Shown here: positions 1 through 5,630 of the stretch, one piece after another
Layout of the letters: each line of letters starts with the position of its first letter
Position numbering within the stretch: the first letter of the stretch is position 1
Assembly: GCA_007134175.1 (NCBI GenBank)
Contig: SLLF01000306.1
Location: forward strand, 1-6,385
DNA: 6,385 nt
DNA from: Kiritimatiellia bacterium
GTDB lineage: Bacteria; Verrucomicrobiota; Kiritimatiellia; SLAD01
Direction of reading: 5' to 3'
Notes under the pieces: model-generated
What the model was told of the DNA's origin: nothing
The model's input: the letters and a program-made list of their open reading frames with translations, nothing else
Databases searched by the model: none
Made by a program: the position numbers and the translations under genes

Positions 1-431
1 AATTCGAAGAGCCTCCCAACAGCATTGAAGAATTCGTCGGTTTGGGTCGTTTCCACATTCAACACCAGTGGTCCCCAGTTGGAAGCTTCCACCAACACGC
101 CGGGTAATAGTGCCTCGTCACCCACCAGAATAATACGCACCGGGTTGCGCAGCAGGAAATTCCCGGAGGCATAGTCCTCCAGCGCAATGGGAATCCACTC
201 CTGCCCCGTCCAGCCATGCAGCACCAATTCTCCGGTATGGCGACTGGTCCGGTAGGTCACCAGGGCCACGGAACGTAGCTGATCCAATTCAAAACCGGCG
301 TGAACCAAGTTCACCCGCTGGGGGATAACCAGCAATGACAAATCATGCGGTTCCGGTGCCCGGGCCGATACCGCCGCCGTCCAGCTGGCTATCAACAGGA
401 AACCAATCCACAACTTACCCGTGGTATGCAT
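1..431 (-). CDS. Exported protein of unknown function, N-terminal part (C-terminus beyond window edge)
   Basis: I do not recognise this family. The frame is open from an ATG at 429-431 to the window edge, giving 143 complete codons. The start is supported by AAGGA (439-443 on the complement) seven bases upstream; an in-frame ATG is not available closer, and the ATG at 437-439 overlaps that ribosome binding site and is out of frame. Residues 1-24 look like a Sec signal peptide: MHTTGK, a hydrophobic core of about 15 residues (IGFLLIASWTAAVSA), then RAPEP. The mature part is rich in short hydrophobic beta-like stretches (LSLLVIP, SVALVTYR, RIILVGDE, GPLVLNVE) with conserved-looking tryptophans (HGWTGQEW, ASNWG) and no cysteine. 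It is therefore probably a soluble periplasmic or surface beta-rich protein. It is transcribed divergently from the NagB-like gene. The reading frame and export are fairly certain; the function is unknown. Confidence 0.75.
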   Translation of the reverse strand, partial: MHTTGKLWIGFLLIASWTAAVSARAPEPHDLSLLVIPQRVNLVHAGFELDQLRSVALVTYRTSRHTGELVLHGWTGQEWIPIALEDYASGNFLLRNPVRIILVGDEALLPGVLVEASNWGPLVLNVETTQTDEFFNAVGRLFE

Positions 432-543
432 AGCGCCATCCTTTCTACTGATACGACCATAGCCTAGCATGGCCGCATCTGCGCTGCAAGTGCGTTACGC
501 CCCAGCAACCAGGCACGGGTGTGTAATGAATTGATAATATTTG

Positions 544-572
544 TTGAAAGGTAACATCAAAGATGCGATCAT
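544..572 (+). promoter_or_regulatory. Candidate sigma-70 promoter for the NagB-like gene
   Basis: TTGAAA at 544-549 matches the -35 consensus at five of six positions. GATCAT at 567-572 matches the -10 at four of six, with the standard 17-base spacer. Transcription would begin near 579 and give a leader of about 60 nt before the ATG at 639. The overlapping CATAAT at 570-575 is a better -10 box but would need a 20-base spacer. This is a by-eye call. Confidence 0.35.
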
Positions 573-582
573 AATTTCTGGC

Positions 583-610
583 ATTAGGTCGTGTTGGTAT
601 TCGCCCTAAT
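583..610 (+). repeat. Inverted repeat in the 5' leader of the NagB-like gene
   Basis: ATTAGG at 583-588 is matched by its exact complement CCTAAT at 605-610, with 16 bases between. It lies just downstream of the candidate promoter and nine bases before the AGGAG at 619-623. It could be an operator half-site pair or a weak leader hairpin. With only six pairs it may also be chance. Confidence 0.3.
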
Positions 611-638
611 TTAAAGACAGGAGCAGTTGGAGATTCTT

Positions 639-1580
639 ATGAGTTCAGATTTTACGTTCAAGCCCGCACAGTTTTGCCCGGTCAAGGATCGCGAACTACT
701 GGCCCGATTGGCCCGCATGACCGTCGAGGAAATCGAACAGCACCCGAACCCCGAGGTGCGCATCCGCGTAGTACCGGAACCGGGCTCGATCGCGTTGGCA
801 GAAAAATTCCTCTTGATCAAGGAGGCGGCCGAGGGGGGGCGGCGTTTCTCCACGATCTTCGGCAATCCCAATCCCCGTCCGCACATGGCCCTGGCGGAAT
901 TGATCAACCGGCACCAGGTAAGTTGCCGTCACTGCGTCTTTGTCACGATGGATGAGTGGGCCGACGATGAAGGGCGGATCGCGCCGGAAACCTACCGGTC
1001 GGGCTTCACCTATTCGTTTATGAAATACTTCATTCAGCGCATTGACCCTGCATTGCGCCCCTTGCCGGAGAACATCCTGGTGCCCACCGACGAGAACATC
1101 GGCCACTTTTCCGACTTGATTGACGAGAAAACCGATGGCGGTATCGACTATTTCACCTCCGGCCCCGGCTGGGCGGGACACATTGCGTTTATCGATCCAA
1201 CGGACGATTATACGCAAGTGGACTCCATGGAGGCCTACCTGCAGCAGCCGGCCAAGGTGGTGACGCTGCATCCGTTGACCATTGCGCAAAATTCATTGCA
1301 CGGGGTGTTCGGCTGCTCGGGCAATGTCGGCAACGTGCCACCGAAGGCCGCCACGATCGGGCCGCGCGATGTGCTGCACGCCAAGCAGCGCATAGATGTG
1401 CACAGCCTGACTACCATGGGGACTTTTTCCTCCTGGCAGCGCATGACCTCGCGGCTGATTACGCATGGCCCCGTTACGCCGATGGTGCCGGGATCGATCT
1501 ATCAAATCCTGCCTTGCACAATTCTGATCGACCCTGTGATCGCGGAGCCTATCGAATGCATGGAACTGAGGGGCTATTGA
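639..1580 (+). CDS. NagB/6-phosphogluconolactonase-superfamily protein (glucosamine-6-phosphate deaminase-like), probably divergent
   Basis: The 313-residue protein matches the glucosamine-6-phosphate isomerase/deaminase fold. Recognisable blocks, aligned from memory to E. coli NagB, are VSCRHCVFVTMDEW (94-107; NagB VSFKHVVTFNMDEY), YSFMKYF (125-131), LPENI (142-146), GPGWAGHIAFIDP (175-187; NagB GVGNDGHIAFNEP) and KAATIGPRDVLHA (236-248; NagB KYALTVGVGTLLDA). Asp105 and His181 correspond to NagB Asp72 and His143. The catalytic Asp141 position is Ala179, Glu148 is Asp186, the GGTP phosphate loop is replaced by GNPNP (75-79), and I see no equivalent of Lys208. It is about 45 residues longer than NagB (266), mostly at the N-terminus. 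I therefore expect a sugar-phosphate substrate but not necessarily deamination of glucosamine-6-phosphate. ATG 639 is preferred to TTG 627 because GGAG (629-632) sits six bases before it. The gene is monocistronic and convergent with the tRNA. Confidence 0.82.
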   Translation: MSSDFTFKPAQFCPVKDRELLARLARMTVEEIEQHPNPEVRIRVVPEPGSIALAEKFLLIKEAAEGGRRFSTIFGNPNPRPHMALAELINRHQVSCRHCVFVTMDEWADDEGRIAPETYRSGFTYSFMKYFIQRIDPALRPLPENILVPTDENIGHFSDLIDEKTDGGIDYFTSGPGWAGHIAFIDPTDDYTQVDSMEAYLQQPAKVVTLHPLTIAQNSLHGVFGCSGNVGNVPPKAATIGPRDVLHAKQRIDVHSLTTMGTFSSWQRMTSRLITHGPVTPMVPGSIYQILPCTILIDPVIAEPIECMELRGY

Positions 1581-1591
1581 CCCAATCGGAT

Positions 1592-1616
1592 TGCCTTGCT
1601 GTTAGGGGCAAAGGCA
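1592..1616. terminator. Possible bidirectional terminator hairpin between convergent genes
   Basis: TGCCTT (1592-1597) pairs with AAGGCA (1611-1616) around a 13-base loop. An alternative pairing uses TTGCC (1591-1595) with GGCAA (1607-1611). The hairpin sits 12 bases after the NagB-like stop and just after the tRNA CCA end on the other strand, where a terminator for either is expected. There is no clear U-run on either strand, so intrinsic termination is uncertain. Confidence 0.3.
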
Positions 1617-1619
1617 TGC

Positions 1620-1694
1620 TGGAGCGGGAGACCGGGATCGAACCGGCGACGTTCAGCTTGGGAAGCTGACATTCTACCACTGAATTACTCCCGC
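1620..1694 (-). tRNA. tRNA-Gly, anticodon CCC
   Basis: Reading the minus strand, the cloverleaf is complete. The acceptor stem GCGGGAG/CTCCCGC is seven perfect pairs (1688-1694 with 1624-1630). The D arm is ATTC/GAAT with loop AGTGGTA. The anticodon stem TCAGC/GCTGA encloses the loop TTCCCAA, giving anticodon CCC, which reads the glycine codon GGG. The T arm is GCCGG/CCGGT with loop TTCGATC. The discriminator is T (1623) and the 3' CCA is encoded (1620-1622). The body without CCA is 72 nt. All invariant positions I checked are present, so it appears functional. It is convergent with the NagB-like gene and downstream of the sigma-factor cluster on the same strand. A neighbouring promoter could not be identified with confidence. 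Confidence 0.97.
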
Positions 1695-1787
1695 CCTTTG
1701 CAATGGCAGATACGTAGCACAACTCATGGATTAAATAAAGGGAAATATTCCATATGGGGATAGGGCGTTTCCCCCGCGCCTGTCGGT

Positions 1788-1803
1788 GCCCGTCCGAACG
1801 GGC
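1788..1803 (-). terminator. GC-rich hairpin downstream of the exported-protein gene
   Basis: GCCCGT (1788-1793) pairs with ACGGGC (1798-1803), giving on the transcribed minus strand a six-pair stem closed by a UCGG tetraloop, a very stable loop type. It begins 27 bases after the stop codon of the last gene of the minus-strand cluster. No U-run follows immediately, so it may be a transcript-end stabiliser or a Rho-assisted terminator rather than a classical intrinsic one. The rest of 1695-1830 holds no gene that I can support. Confidence 0.35.
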
Positions 1804-1830
1804 GATAGCGACCGGGCCGTGGCCCCGCCT

Positions 1831-2286
1831 TTACTCGAATTCGAGCACGAGAATCAAGCTGCCCTCGTCATGCGGGGGTCCGCCCAGAATGGCGGGTACG
1901 CCGCGGCGCTGCGTGATGGACGTGGCCAGCAGACGTTCCCGTTTTTCGAACCATTCGATATGCGCCCGAATCCGGCCGTCACGCCTTTCAGCTTGTATCT
2001 GAACGACATGACCCGTTACCAGCTGCAATCTTGTGGAGGTCGGCAGGGTCATTAAAGTACGTTGCTGCTGCAAGAAGCCGTAATGCTCGAAACCGAAGAT
2101 ACGACGCAAACGGAATTCCACCCGGTCCAGCCTGGTATCCAAGGCCGCAGGCCGGTCCGATGCATGGATCAACAGCATGTCCAGCGTCACCGTTGATTGG
2201 GCCGTCAAGGGACTCGCGCCAACCTCAAAGTAGAGCAGTGCGCTTAAGAACAGGATCGCGCCACAGGAATATTGTCTAGCCAGCAT
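1831..2286 (-). CDS. Small exported protein coupled to the sigma/anti-sigma pair, function unknown
   Basis: This 151-residue protein has an N-terminal hydrophobic segment (residues 8-25, CGAILFLSALLYFEVGAS) that fits a Sec signal peptide or single anchor; cleavage near residue 25-30 is plausible. The mature part starts with TVTLDMLLIHAS and a DRLDRVEFRL-type helix, and continues with beta-like segments (TRLQLVTGHVVQIQAE, RIRAHIEWFE). It ends in GVPAILGGPPHDEGSLILVLEF. This pattern recalls small secreted proteins that sit beside ECF sigma and anti-sigma genes in other bacteria, but that is memory only. The start chosen is ATG 2284-2286, with GGGGAGG (2296-2302 on the complement) nine bases upstream. 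This start lies inside the upstream anti-sigma-like gene, giving an 11-nt overlap, so translation is probably coupled. A TTG at 2316 in the same frame is less likely. It may be a sensor, a regulator of the anti-sigma protein or a target; nothing in the sequence decides. Confidence 0.72.
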   Translation of the reverse strand: MLARQYSCGAILFLSALLYFEVGASPLTAQSTVTLDMLLIHASDRPAALDTRLDRVEFRLRRIFGFEHYGFLQQQRTLMTLPTSTRLQLVTGHVVQIQAERRDGRIRAHIEWFEKRERLLATSITQRRGVPAILGGPPHDEGSLILVLEFE

Positions 2287-2791
2287 GCGGATCAGCCTCC
2301 CCGCGTTCGTCGTCAAATGAGACCCATATGACCGTCAATCCTGTATCGGCATCCGTGTAGACAACCGGCATGGCCCCGGCCACGTCAGATTCCACCCATT
2401 CCACTTCGGTCTGATCCTCGGCGGCAATGGCGACCGATGGCAGGATCGGGCCGCGCGCCTGCCACCACGCCACCATGGCCAAAAAGGCGGCGGCGGCAAA
2501 AGCGGCGCTCCAAGCCAGCCGGGCCGAGCCGGGCCGCCACCACCCCCATGGCGTGGCGGGCGACGCGGGCAACTGCGCCCGGATAACGGCCCAGGCGCGT
2601 TCCGGCGTATCGGGCGACGGGGAGTTCGACACCGTCGTGCGCAAACAAATGGCCGCCTGTCGCCATTGGTGCATCAGCCCCTGTTCTTCCGGATGCGCTT
2701 CCAGCCAGCGGTTCAGCTTCTGTTTCCGCCGGGACGAAAGCTCCCCGTCCATGGCCCGGCTCATCCATTGCCTGGCTTTATCCGCGTTCAT
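2276..2791 (-). CDS. Probable membrane anti-sigma factor
   Basis: The predicted protein has 171 residues. The N-terminus, MSRAMDGELSSRRKQKLNRWLEAHPEEQ in the region 10-37, has the layout of anti-sigma domains: a DGELS motif, a basic helix and a turn with HPE. One strongly hydrophobic segment at about 91-109 (RLAWSAAFAAAAFLAMVAWW) would span the inner membrane once, leaving residues 111-171 outside. This outer part is acidic and carries VEWVESDVAGAMPVV and TGLTVIWVSFDDE, a pattern I associate with anti-sigma factors from several Gram-negative phyla. The zinc-binding HxxxCxxC motif of ZAS anti-sigma factors is absent: after His33 there are no paired cysteines, and Cys49 is the only cysteine. 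The start is ATG 2791, whose ATGA overlaps the sigma-factor stop, with AAGGA (2798-2802 on the complement) six bases upstream; TTG 2797 is less likely. The assignment rests mainly on gene order, topology and the DGELS motif. Confidence 0.78.
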   Translation of the reverse strand: MNADKARQWMSRAMDGELSSRRKQKLNRWLEAHPEEQGLMHQWRQAAICLRTTVSNSPSPDTPERAWAVIRAQLPASPATPWGWWRPGSARLAWSAAFAAAAFLAMVAWWQARGPILPSVAIAAEDQTEVEWVESDVAGAMPVVYTDADTGLTVIWVSFDDERGEADPHAG

Positions 2792-3396
2792 CTCCAATCC
2801 TTCATGTATTCCTGTATTTTCCGCCGCGCATAATACAGCCGCGACATCACTGTCCCCCGCCGGCAGCGCATCACCTTGGCAATCTCGTCATACGAAAGCC
2901 CTTCGACTTCTCGCAACACCAGCGCCGCCCGATGCTCCGCCGACAAGGTGCCCAATGCTGCATCGAAAGACGCCCACACTTCCTCGGTAACTGCCGCTGC
3001 GTCCGGCCGCGCTACGGCATTATCCGTCAAGTGCCCGGCCGCATCCTGCGGCCACTGACTTTCGTCCGGCCAATCCACCTCCCGTTGCCGGTTGCGCTTC
3101 CGGATGAAGTCCAATCCCGCAAAGGTCGCGACACGATAGACCCACGTGTAAAAGTCCGCGTCCCCCTTAAATGTATGCAATTTCCGCCACACCTTGATCC
3201 ATACCTGTTGCGCCAGATCCGCGGCATCTTCCGGGCGGCGCACCATGCCGAGCAGCAGCCCGTACACCCGCTGGTAATAGGTCTTCACCAGTTCCCCATA
3301 CGCCGCTTCATCTCCGGTTTGTGCCGCCAGCACCCACCGCCGGACCACGGCCGCATCAATCGATTCGACCGTTGTGTTGGACGTTTCAGTTCGCAT
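2788..3396 (-). CDS. ECF-family RNA polymerase sigma factor (sigma-70 type, group 4)
   Basis: This 202-residue protein has the two-domain architecture of extracytoplasmic-function sigma factors. Region 2 spans about 28-101: DEAAYGELVKTYYQRVY, then RRPEDAADLAQQVWIKVWRKL (core RNA polymerase binding) and FYTWVYRVATFAGLDFIRKR (-10 recognition). A 45-residue acidic linker follows. Region 4 spans about 147-198: LGTLSAEHRAALVLREVEGLSYDEIA and the helix-turn-helix CRRGTVMSRLYYARRKIQEYM that reads the -35 element. Length and domains are normal for the family, with no SnoaL or other C-terminal extension. ATG 3394-3396 lies 15 nt after the malQ stop. The bases before it, GAATAGAA, contain no good Shine-Dalgarno site, so expression may be low or depend on coupling from malQ. 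Its stop overlaps the next gene (ATGA), which is the usual arrangement for a sigma/anti-sigma pair. The regulon cannot be told from this window. Confidence 0.95.
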   Translation of the reverse strand: MRTETSNTTVESIDAAVVRRWVLAAQTGDEAAYGELVKTYYQRVYGLLLGMVRRPEDAADLAQQVWIKVWRKLHTFKGDADFYTWVYRVATFAGLDFIRKRNRQREVDWPDESQWPQDAAGHLTDNAVARPDAAAVTEEVWASFDAALGTLSAEHRAALVLREVEGLSYDEIAKVMRCRRGTVMSRLYYARRKIQEYMKDWR

Positions 3397-3406
3397 TTCT
3401 ATTCAG

Positions 3407-3420
3407 ATTGATCATTGATC
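3407..3420. repeat. Tandem 7-bp repeat at the malQ stop codon
   Basis: ATTGATC occurs twice back to back (3407-3413 and 3414-3420). On the coding strand this is two copies of GATCAAT, and the malQ stop TGA is formed across their junction. Loss of one copy would replace the stop with a frame continuing two codons to TAG. The repeat fills most of the malQ-sigma intergenic gap. Confidence 0.75.
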
Positions 3421-4941
3421 TCGTTTGGACCACTGCGTAATATCCGCCAGTCGTTCGCTGCATGCAGGTTCGAACTGGTCCCATTGGAAGCGCCAGCGCC
3501 AATTACCCCTTCCCCGGCCCGGCACGTTCATGCGGGCCGAGGAGTCAAGTCCGAGCACATCCTGCAAGGGGTAAATGGCGGTATTGGCCGGGGAGTTGGC
3601 GGCTACCGCGATCAGGTCCCAATGAATTTCCCGGCCATCGGTCCGCACGTAATCCAGAACCGCCCGGCGCTCCGCTTCGATCTCCGCCTGGGTACGGGTA
3701 CTGGACGTGCCGGCCCGGCCCCAGCACCAGCCACACGTGGTATCGTTGTCATGCGTACCGGTGTACACCACGCAATTGGCGGGTATGTCGTCGGGTCGGA
3801 ACCGCGTGGTTCCGTCAGCGCGACTAAAAGCAAACTGCAAAATCCGCATACCGGGAAAATGATACTTATCGCGCAGGGCGTCAACCGCCGCCGTGATCAC
3901 GCCTAGATCCTCGGCAATAATCGGCAGCGGGCCCAGCGCGTTGATCAGCGCGTCGAACAGATCCTCGCCGGGCCCTGCGACCCAGCGACCGTTCAGGGCG
4001 GTTGTTTCGTGAGCCGGCACTTCCCAATACGCTTCAAAACCGCGGAAATGGTCGATGCGCACCACATCCACGACCTCAAAGATACGGGCTAGTCGCTGGA
4101 TCCACCACCGGTACCCGGCGTGTTGATGAATGTCCCAGCGGTAGAGCGGATTGCCCCAGCGCTGTCCCGTGGCGCTGAAATAGTCGGGCGGCACACCGGC
4201 GATAACGAGGGGATGCCCCTTGCCGTCCAGAAAGAAAAGGTCGGGATGCGCCCATACATCCGCGCTGTCGTGCGCTACAAAGATGGGGATATCGCCAATC
4301 ACGCGTACCGAGCGATGGTGTGCGTAGGTGCGCAAGCGGGACCATTGGCGATCGAAGAGAAACTGGAGAATCTTGACGTTGCGAATGGTCGTGCGATAGC
4401 GTCGGGCCGCCTCGCGCAGCGCCGTGGGCTGGCGCAGGGCGAGAGGCGGCGGCCAGACCGTCCACGGTTGCATCTGATGTGCGGCTTTGATGGCAACGTA
4501 CAAGGCAAAATCATCGAGCCAATGGGATTGGCTGGCGCAATACTGCTCCCAAGCTGCTTTCATTTCCGGGGAGGCCCTACGGCCAAAGGTACGGCACACT
4601 GTGGCGTAGAGAGCGTGCCGCGCTTCTATCACCGGACCGAAATCGACGGTCGAGCGCGGCAGATCAGGGAACGACGTCAGGCGTGCAGGGTCCAACAGCC
4701 CGTCCGCTACCAGCTCCTCCAAGCTGATCCACAGCGGATTACCGGCAAAGGTAGAGGCCGCCTGATAGGGAGAGTCCCCATAGCCCGTGGGGCCGTGGGG
4801 CAGGATTTGCCACAGGCGCTGCCCCATGGCGGACAGCGCATCAATCCAACGCCGCGCGTCCGGCCCCATTTCGCCCACACCGTAGTCGCCCGGTAGGCAG
4901 GTCGGGTGCAGCAGTATCCCACTTTCCCGCTCAAGATTCAT
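3412..4941 (-). CDS. malQ: 4-alpha-glucanotransferase (amylomaltase, disproportionating enzyme), GH77
   Basis: MalQ moves 1,4-alpha-glucan segments between acceptor glucans or glucose, and serves maltodextrin and glycogen turnover in the cytoplasm. The 509-residue protein is full length for the bacterial (Thermus-type) form. Family blocks are visible along its length: LHPTCLPGDYGVGEMGP (11-27), QILPHGPTGYGDSPYQ (45-60), the site NPLWISLEEL (68-77), VIGDIPIFVAHDSADVW (214-230), PPDYFSATGQRWGNPLY (251-267), VVRIDHFRGFEAYWEVPA (293-310), IIAEDLG (341-347) and YTGTHDNDT (393-401). The catalytic nucleophile is Asp297, the acid/base Glu344 and the transition-state stabiliser Asp398, corresponding to Asp293, Glu340 and Asp395 in Thermus. 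There is no signal peptide. ATG 4941 is chosen because GGAG lies six bases upstream (4948-4951 on the complement); the GTG at 4953 is poorer. The gene begins 17 nt after the beta-barrel gene and runs into the sigma-factor cassette, so the four probably form one transcript. Confidence 0.97.
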   Translation of the reverse strand: MNLERESGILLHPTCLPGDYGVGEMGPDARRWIDALSAMGQRLWQILPHGPTGYGDSPYQAASTFAGNPLWISLEELVADGLLDPARLTSFPDLPRSTVDFGPVIEARHALYATVCRTFGRRASPEMKAAWEQYCASQSHWLDDFALYVAIKAAHQMQPWTVWPPPLALRQPTALREAARRYRTTIRNVKILQFLFDRQWSRLRTYAHHRSVRVIGDIPIFVAHDSADVWAHPDLFFLDGKGHPLVIAGVPPDYFSATGQRWGNPLYRWDIHQHAGYRWWIQRLARIFEVVDVVRIDHFRGFEAYWEVPAHETTALNGRWVAGPGEDLFDALINALGPLPIIAEDLGVITAAVDALRDKYHFPGMRILQFAFSRADGTTRFRPDDIPANCVVYTGTHDNDTTCGWCWGRAGTSSTRTQAEIEAERRAVLDYVRTDGREIHWDLIAVAANSPANTAIYPLQDVLGLDSSARMNVPGRGRGNWRWRFQWDQFEPACSERLADITQWSKRDQ

Positions 4942-4958
4942 TGCTGTCTCCACGCCAC

Positions 4959-5492
4959 TTAAAAGCGCTGTCCGAATTCAAAGGCGATCCAGCCGAAATT
5001 GAAGTCCCGCCCGGCATCGGTCCAATGGCGCCGGTAGGTCGCTTCCACAAACCGGTCGCGTCGTGGCCCGTACCATACCCGCAGGCCCCCTTCCGCATGC
5101 GCCTGCCAGTAGGAGCGGTCGGCTTCACGCCATCCCGGCGGTTCCGGTCGCGGTTCCGAGCGTCGCGACGTCAACCCGTTGTAACTGCCGCCGCCCCCCA
5201 CGAAAGGGGCCACGACAAAGGGAGGCATGATGCGCAACGACATGCCGACACTGTAGTAATTGCCGTCCTGCAGCCGGTTCGCCAGCCAATGACCAAACAA
5301 CTCGCCGAAGACCGGGGTGCCCTTCAGCCAGACACCGGATTCAAATCCGCCGCCGTACACGTCGCCCGCCGGGTCACGAAAGCCCACAATGCTGATCCCC
5401 GCGTCCTCCTCGTAGTCGGTTACGTCATAGGCAGCCGCGCCCCATGCGCCCAGCGTCCACCACAAAACGACCCACCGAATTTTCTTTACCAT
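4959..5492 (-). CDS. Predicted outer-membrane beta-barrel protein, function unknown
   Basis: This 177-residue protein has a clear Sec signal peptide: MVKKIRW, the hydrophobic core VVLWWTLGAWG and an AAA site (residues 19-21), giving a mature N-terminus near YDVTDYEEDAG. The mature part is rich in Gly, Tyr, Trp and Phe, with alternating-residue strands typical of a small beta-barrel: GDVYGGGFESGVWLKG (43-58), NYYSVGMSLRI (78-88), FVVAPFVGGGGSYNGL (92-107), SYWQAHAEGGLRVWYG (127-142), FVEATYRRHW (148-157). It ends with FNFGWIAFEFGQRF, a final strand closed by a C-terminal Phe as recognised by the BAM machinery. A charged loop rich in Arg, Pro and Glu lies at 110-125. ATG 5492 is preferred since it sits right before the signal peptide and has GAGG ten bases upstream (5503-5506 on the complement); ATG 5510 in the same frame is possible. 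Its role is unknown. Proximity to malQ suggests, but does not show, a link to glucan uptake. Confidence 0.72.
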   Translation of the reverse strand: MVKKIRWVVLWWTLGAWGAAAYDVTDYEEDAGISIVGFRDPAGDVYGGGFESGVWLKGTPVFGELFGHWLANRLQDGNYYSVGMSLRIMPPFVVAPFVGGGGSYNGLTSRRSEPRPEPPGWREADRSYWQAHAEGGLRVWYGPRRDRFVEATYRRHWTDAGRDFNFGWIAFEFGQRF

Positions 5493-5518
5493 CAGATTCG
5501 CACCTCGCATCGTCATCT

Positions 5519-5547
5519 CGTATACCGTTTTCTGCTTTCCAGATAAA
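5519..5547 (-). promoter_or_regulatory. Candidate promoter for the beta-barrel/malQ/sigma cluster
   Basis: In the 138-nt gap after tsaB, the minus strand carries TATACG (5519-5524; four of six -10 matches), with TTTATC (5542-5547; three of six -35 matches) exactly 17 bases upstream. Transcription would start near 5512, about 20 nt before ATG 5492. The match is weak. Nothing else in 5493-5630 looks like a gene, and no U-tailed terminator is seen after tsaB. Confidence 0.28.
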
Positions 5548-5630
5548 GCGCTAACAGTAGCTATAAGGAGCAAAATCGGCTCGGGCATGCATTCGTGGCG
5601 CCGGTTGAGGGCTGAAGTGACAGGGCCTAG

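Larger units (their letters stand above)
432..638. other. Divergent intergenic region with probable promoters
   Basis: This 207-bp gap separates two divergently transcribed genes, so it should hold promoters for both. The stretch from about 525 to 615 is visibly richer in A and T than the flanking genes. On the plus strand there is a candidate sigma-70 promoter and a small inverted repeat, listed separately. On the minus strand TTGCAG followed 17 bases later by TAGGCT is the best pair I see, but it is too weak to call. No small gene is convincing here. Confidence 0.5.

Noticed and set aside
1..6. AATTC at the window start as an EcoRI cloning end
   Set aside because: The reading frame of the exported protein runs through it without disturbance, and other GAATTC sites occur in the window (for example at 31 and 1838), so it is probably just where the window was cut.
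627..638. TTG start four codons upstream for the NagB-like protein
   Set aside because: AGGAG is only three bases from the TTG, whereas ATG 639 has GGAG at an ideal six-base spacing.
696..1289. Minus-strand open frame of 197 codons inside the NagB-like gene
   Set aside because: The plus frame contains the NagB blocks and a good start site; the minus frame shows no domain and no ribosome binding site.
1741..1785. GGGGATAGGGCGTTTCCCCC and the CCATATGG palindrome as an operator or terminator
   Set aside because: The possible pairings are short and conflicting, with no U-run and no adjacent start codon to control.
2932..3411. Plus-strand open frame opposite the ECF sigma gene
   Set aside because: The sigma factor on the other strand has unmistakable region 2 and region 4 motifs; the opposing frame is rich in Arg, His and Pro with no motif.
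4120..4896. Long plus-strand open frame opposite malQ (258 codons)
   Set aside because: It lies wholly antisense to a malQ gene with all catalytic motifs, and its translation is Arg/Gly/Pro-rich with no recognisable domain; GC-rich DNA produces such frames.
4941..5546. Plus-strand open frame opposite the beta-barrel gene
   Set aside because: It is antisense to a gene with a clear signal peptide and barrel pattern; no ribosome binding site or domain supports it.
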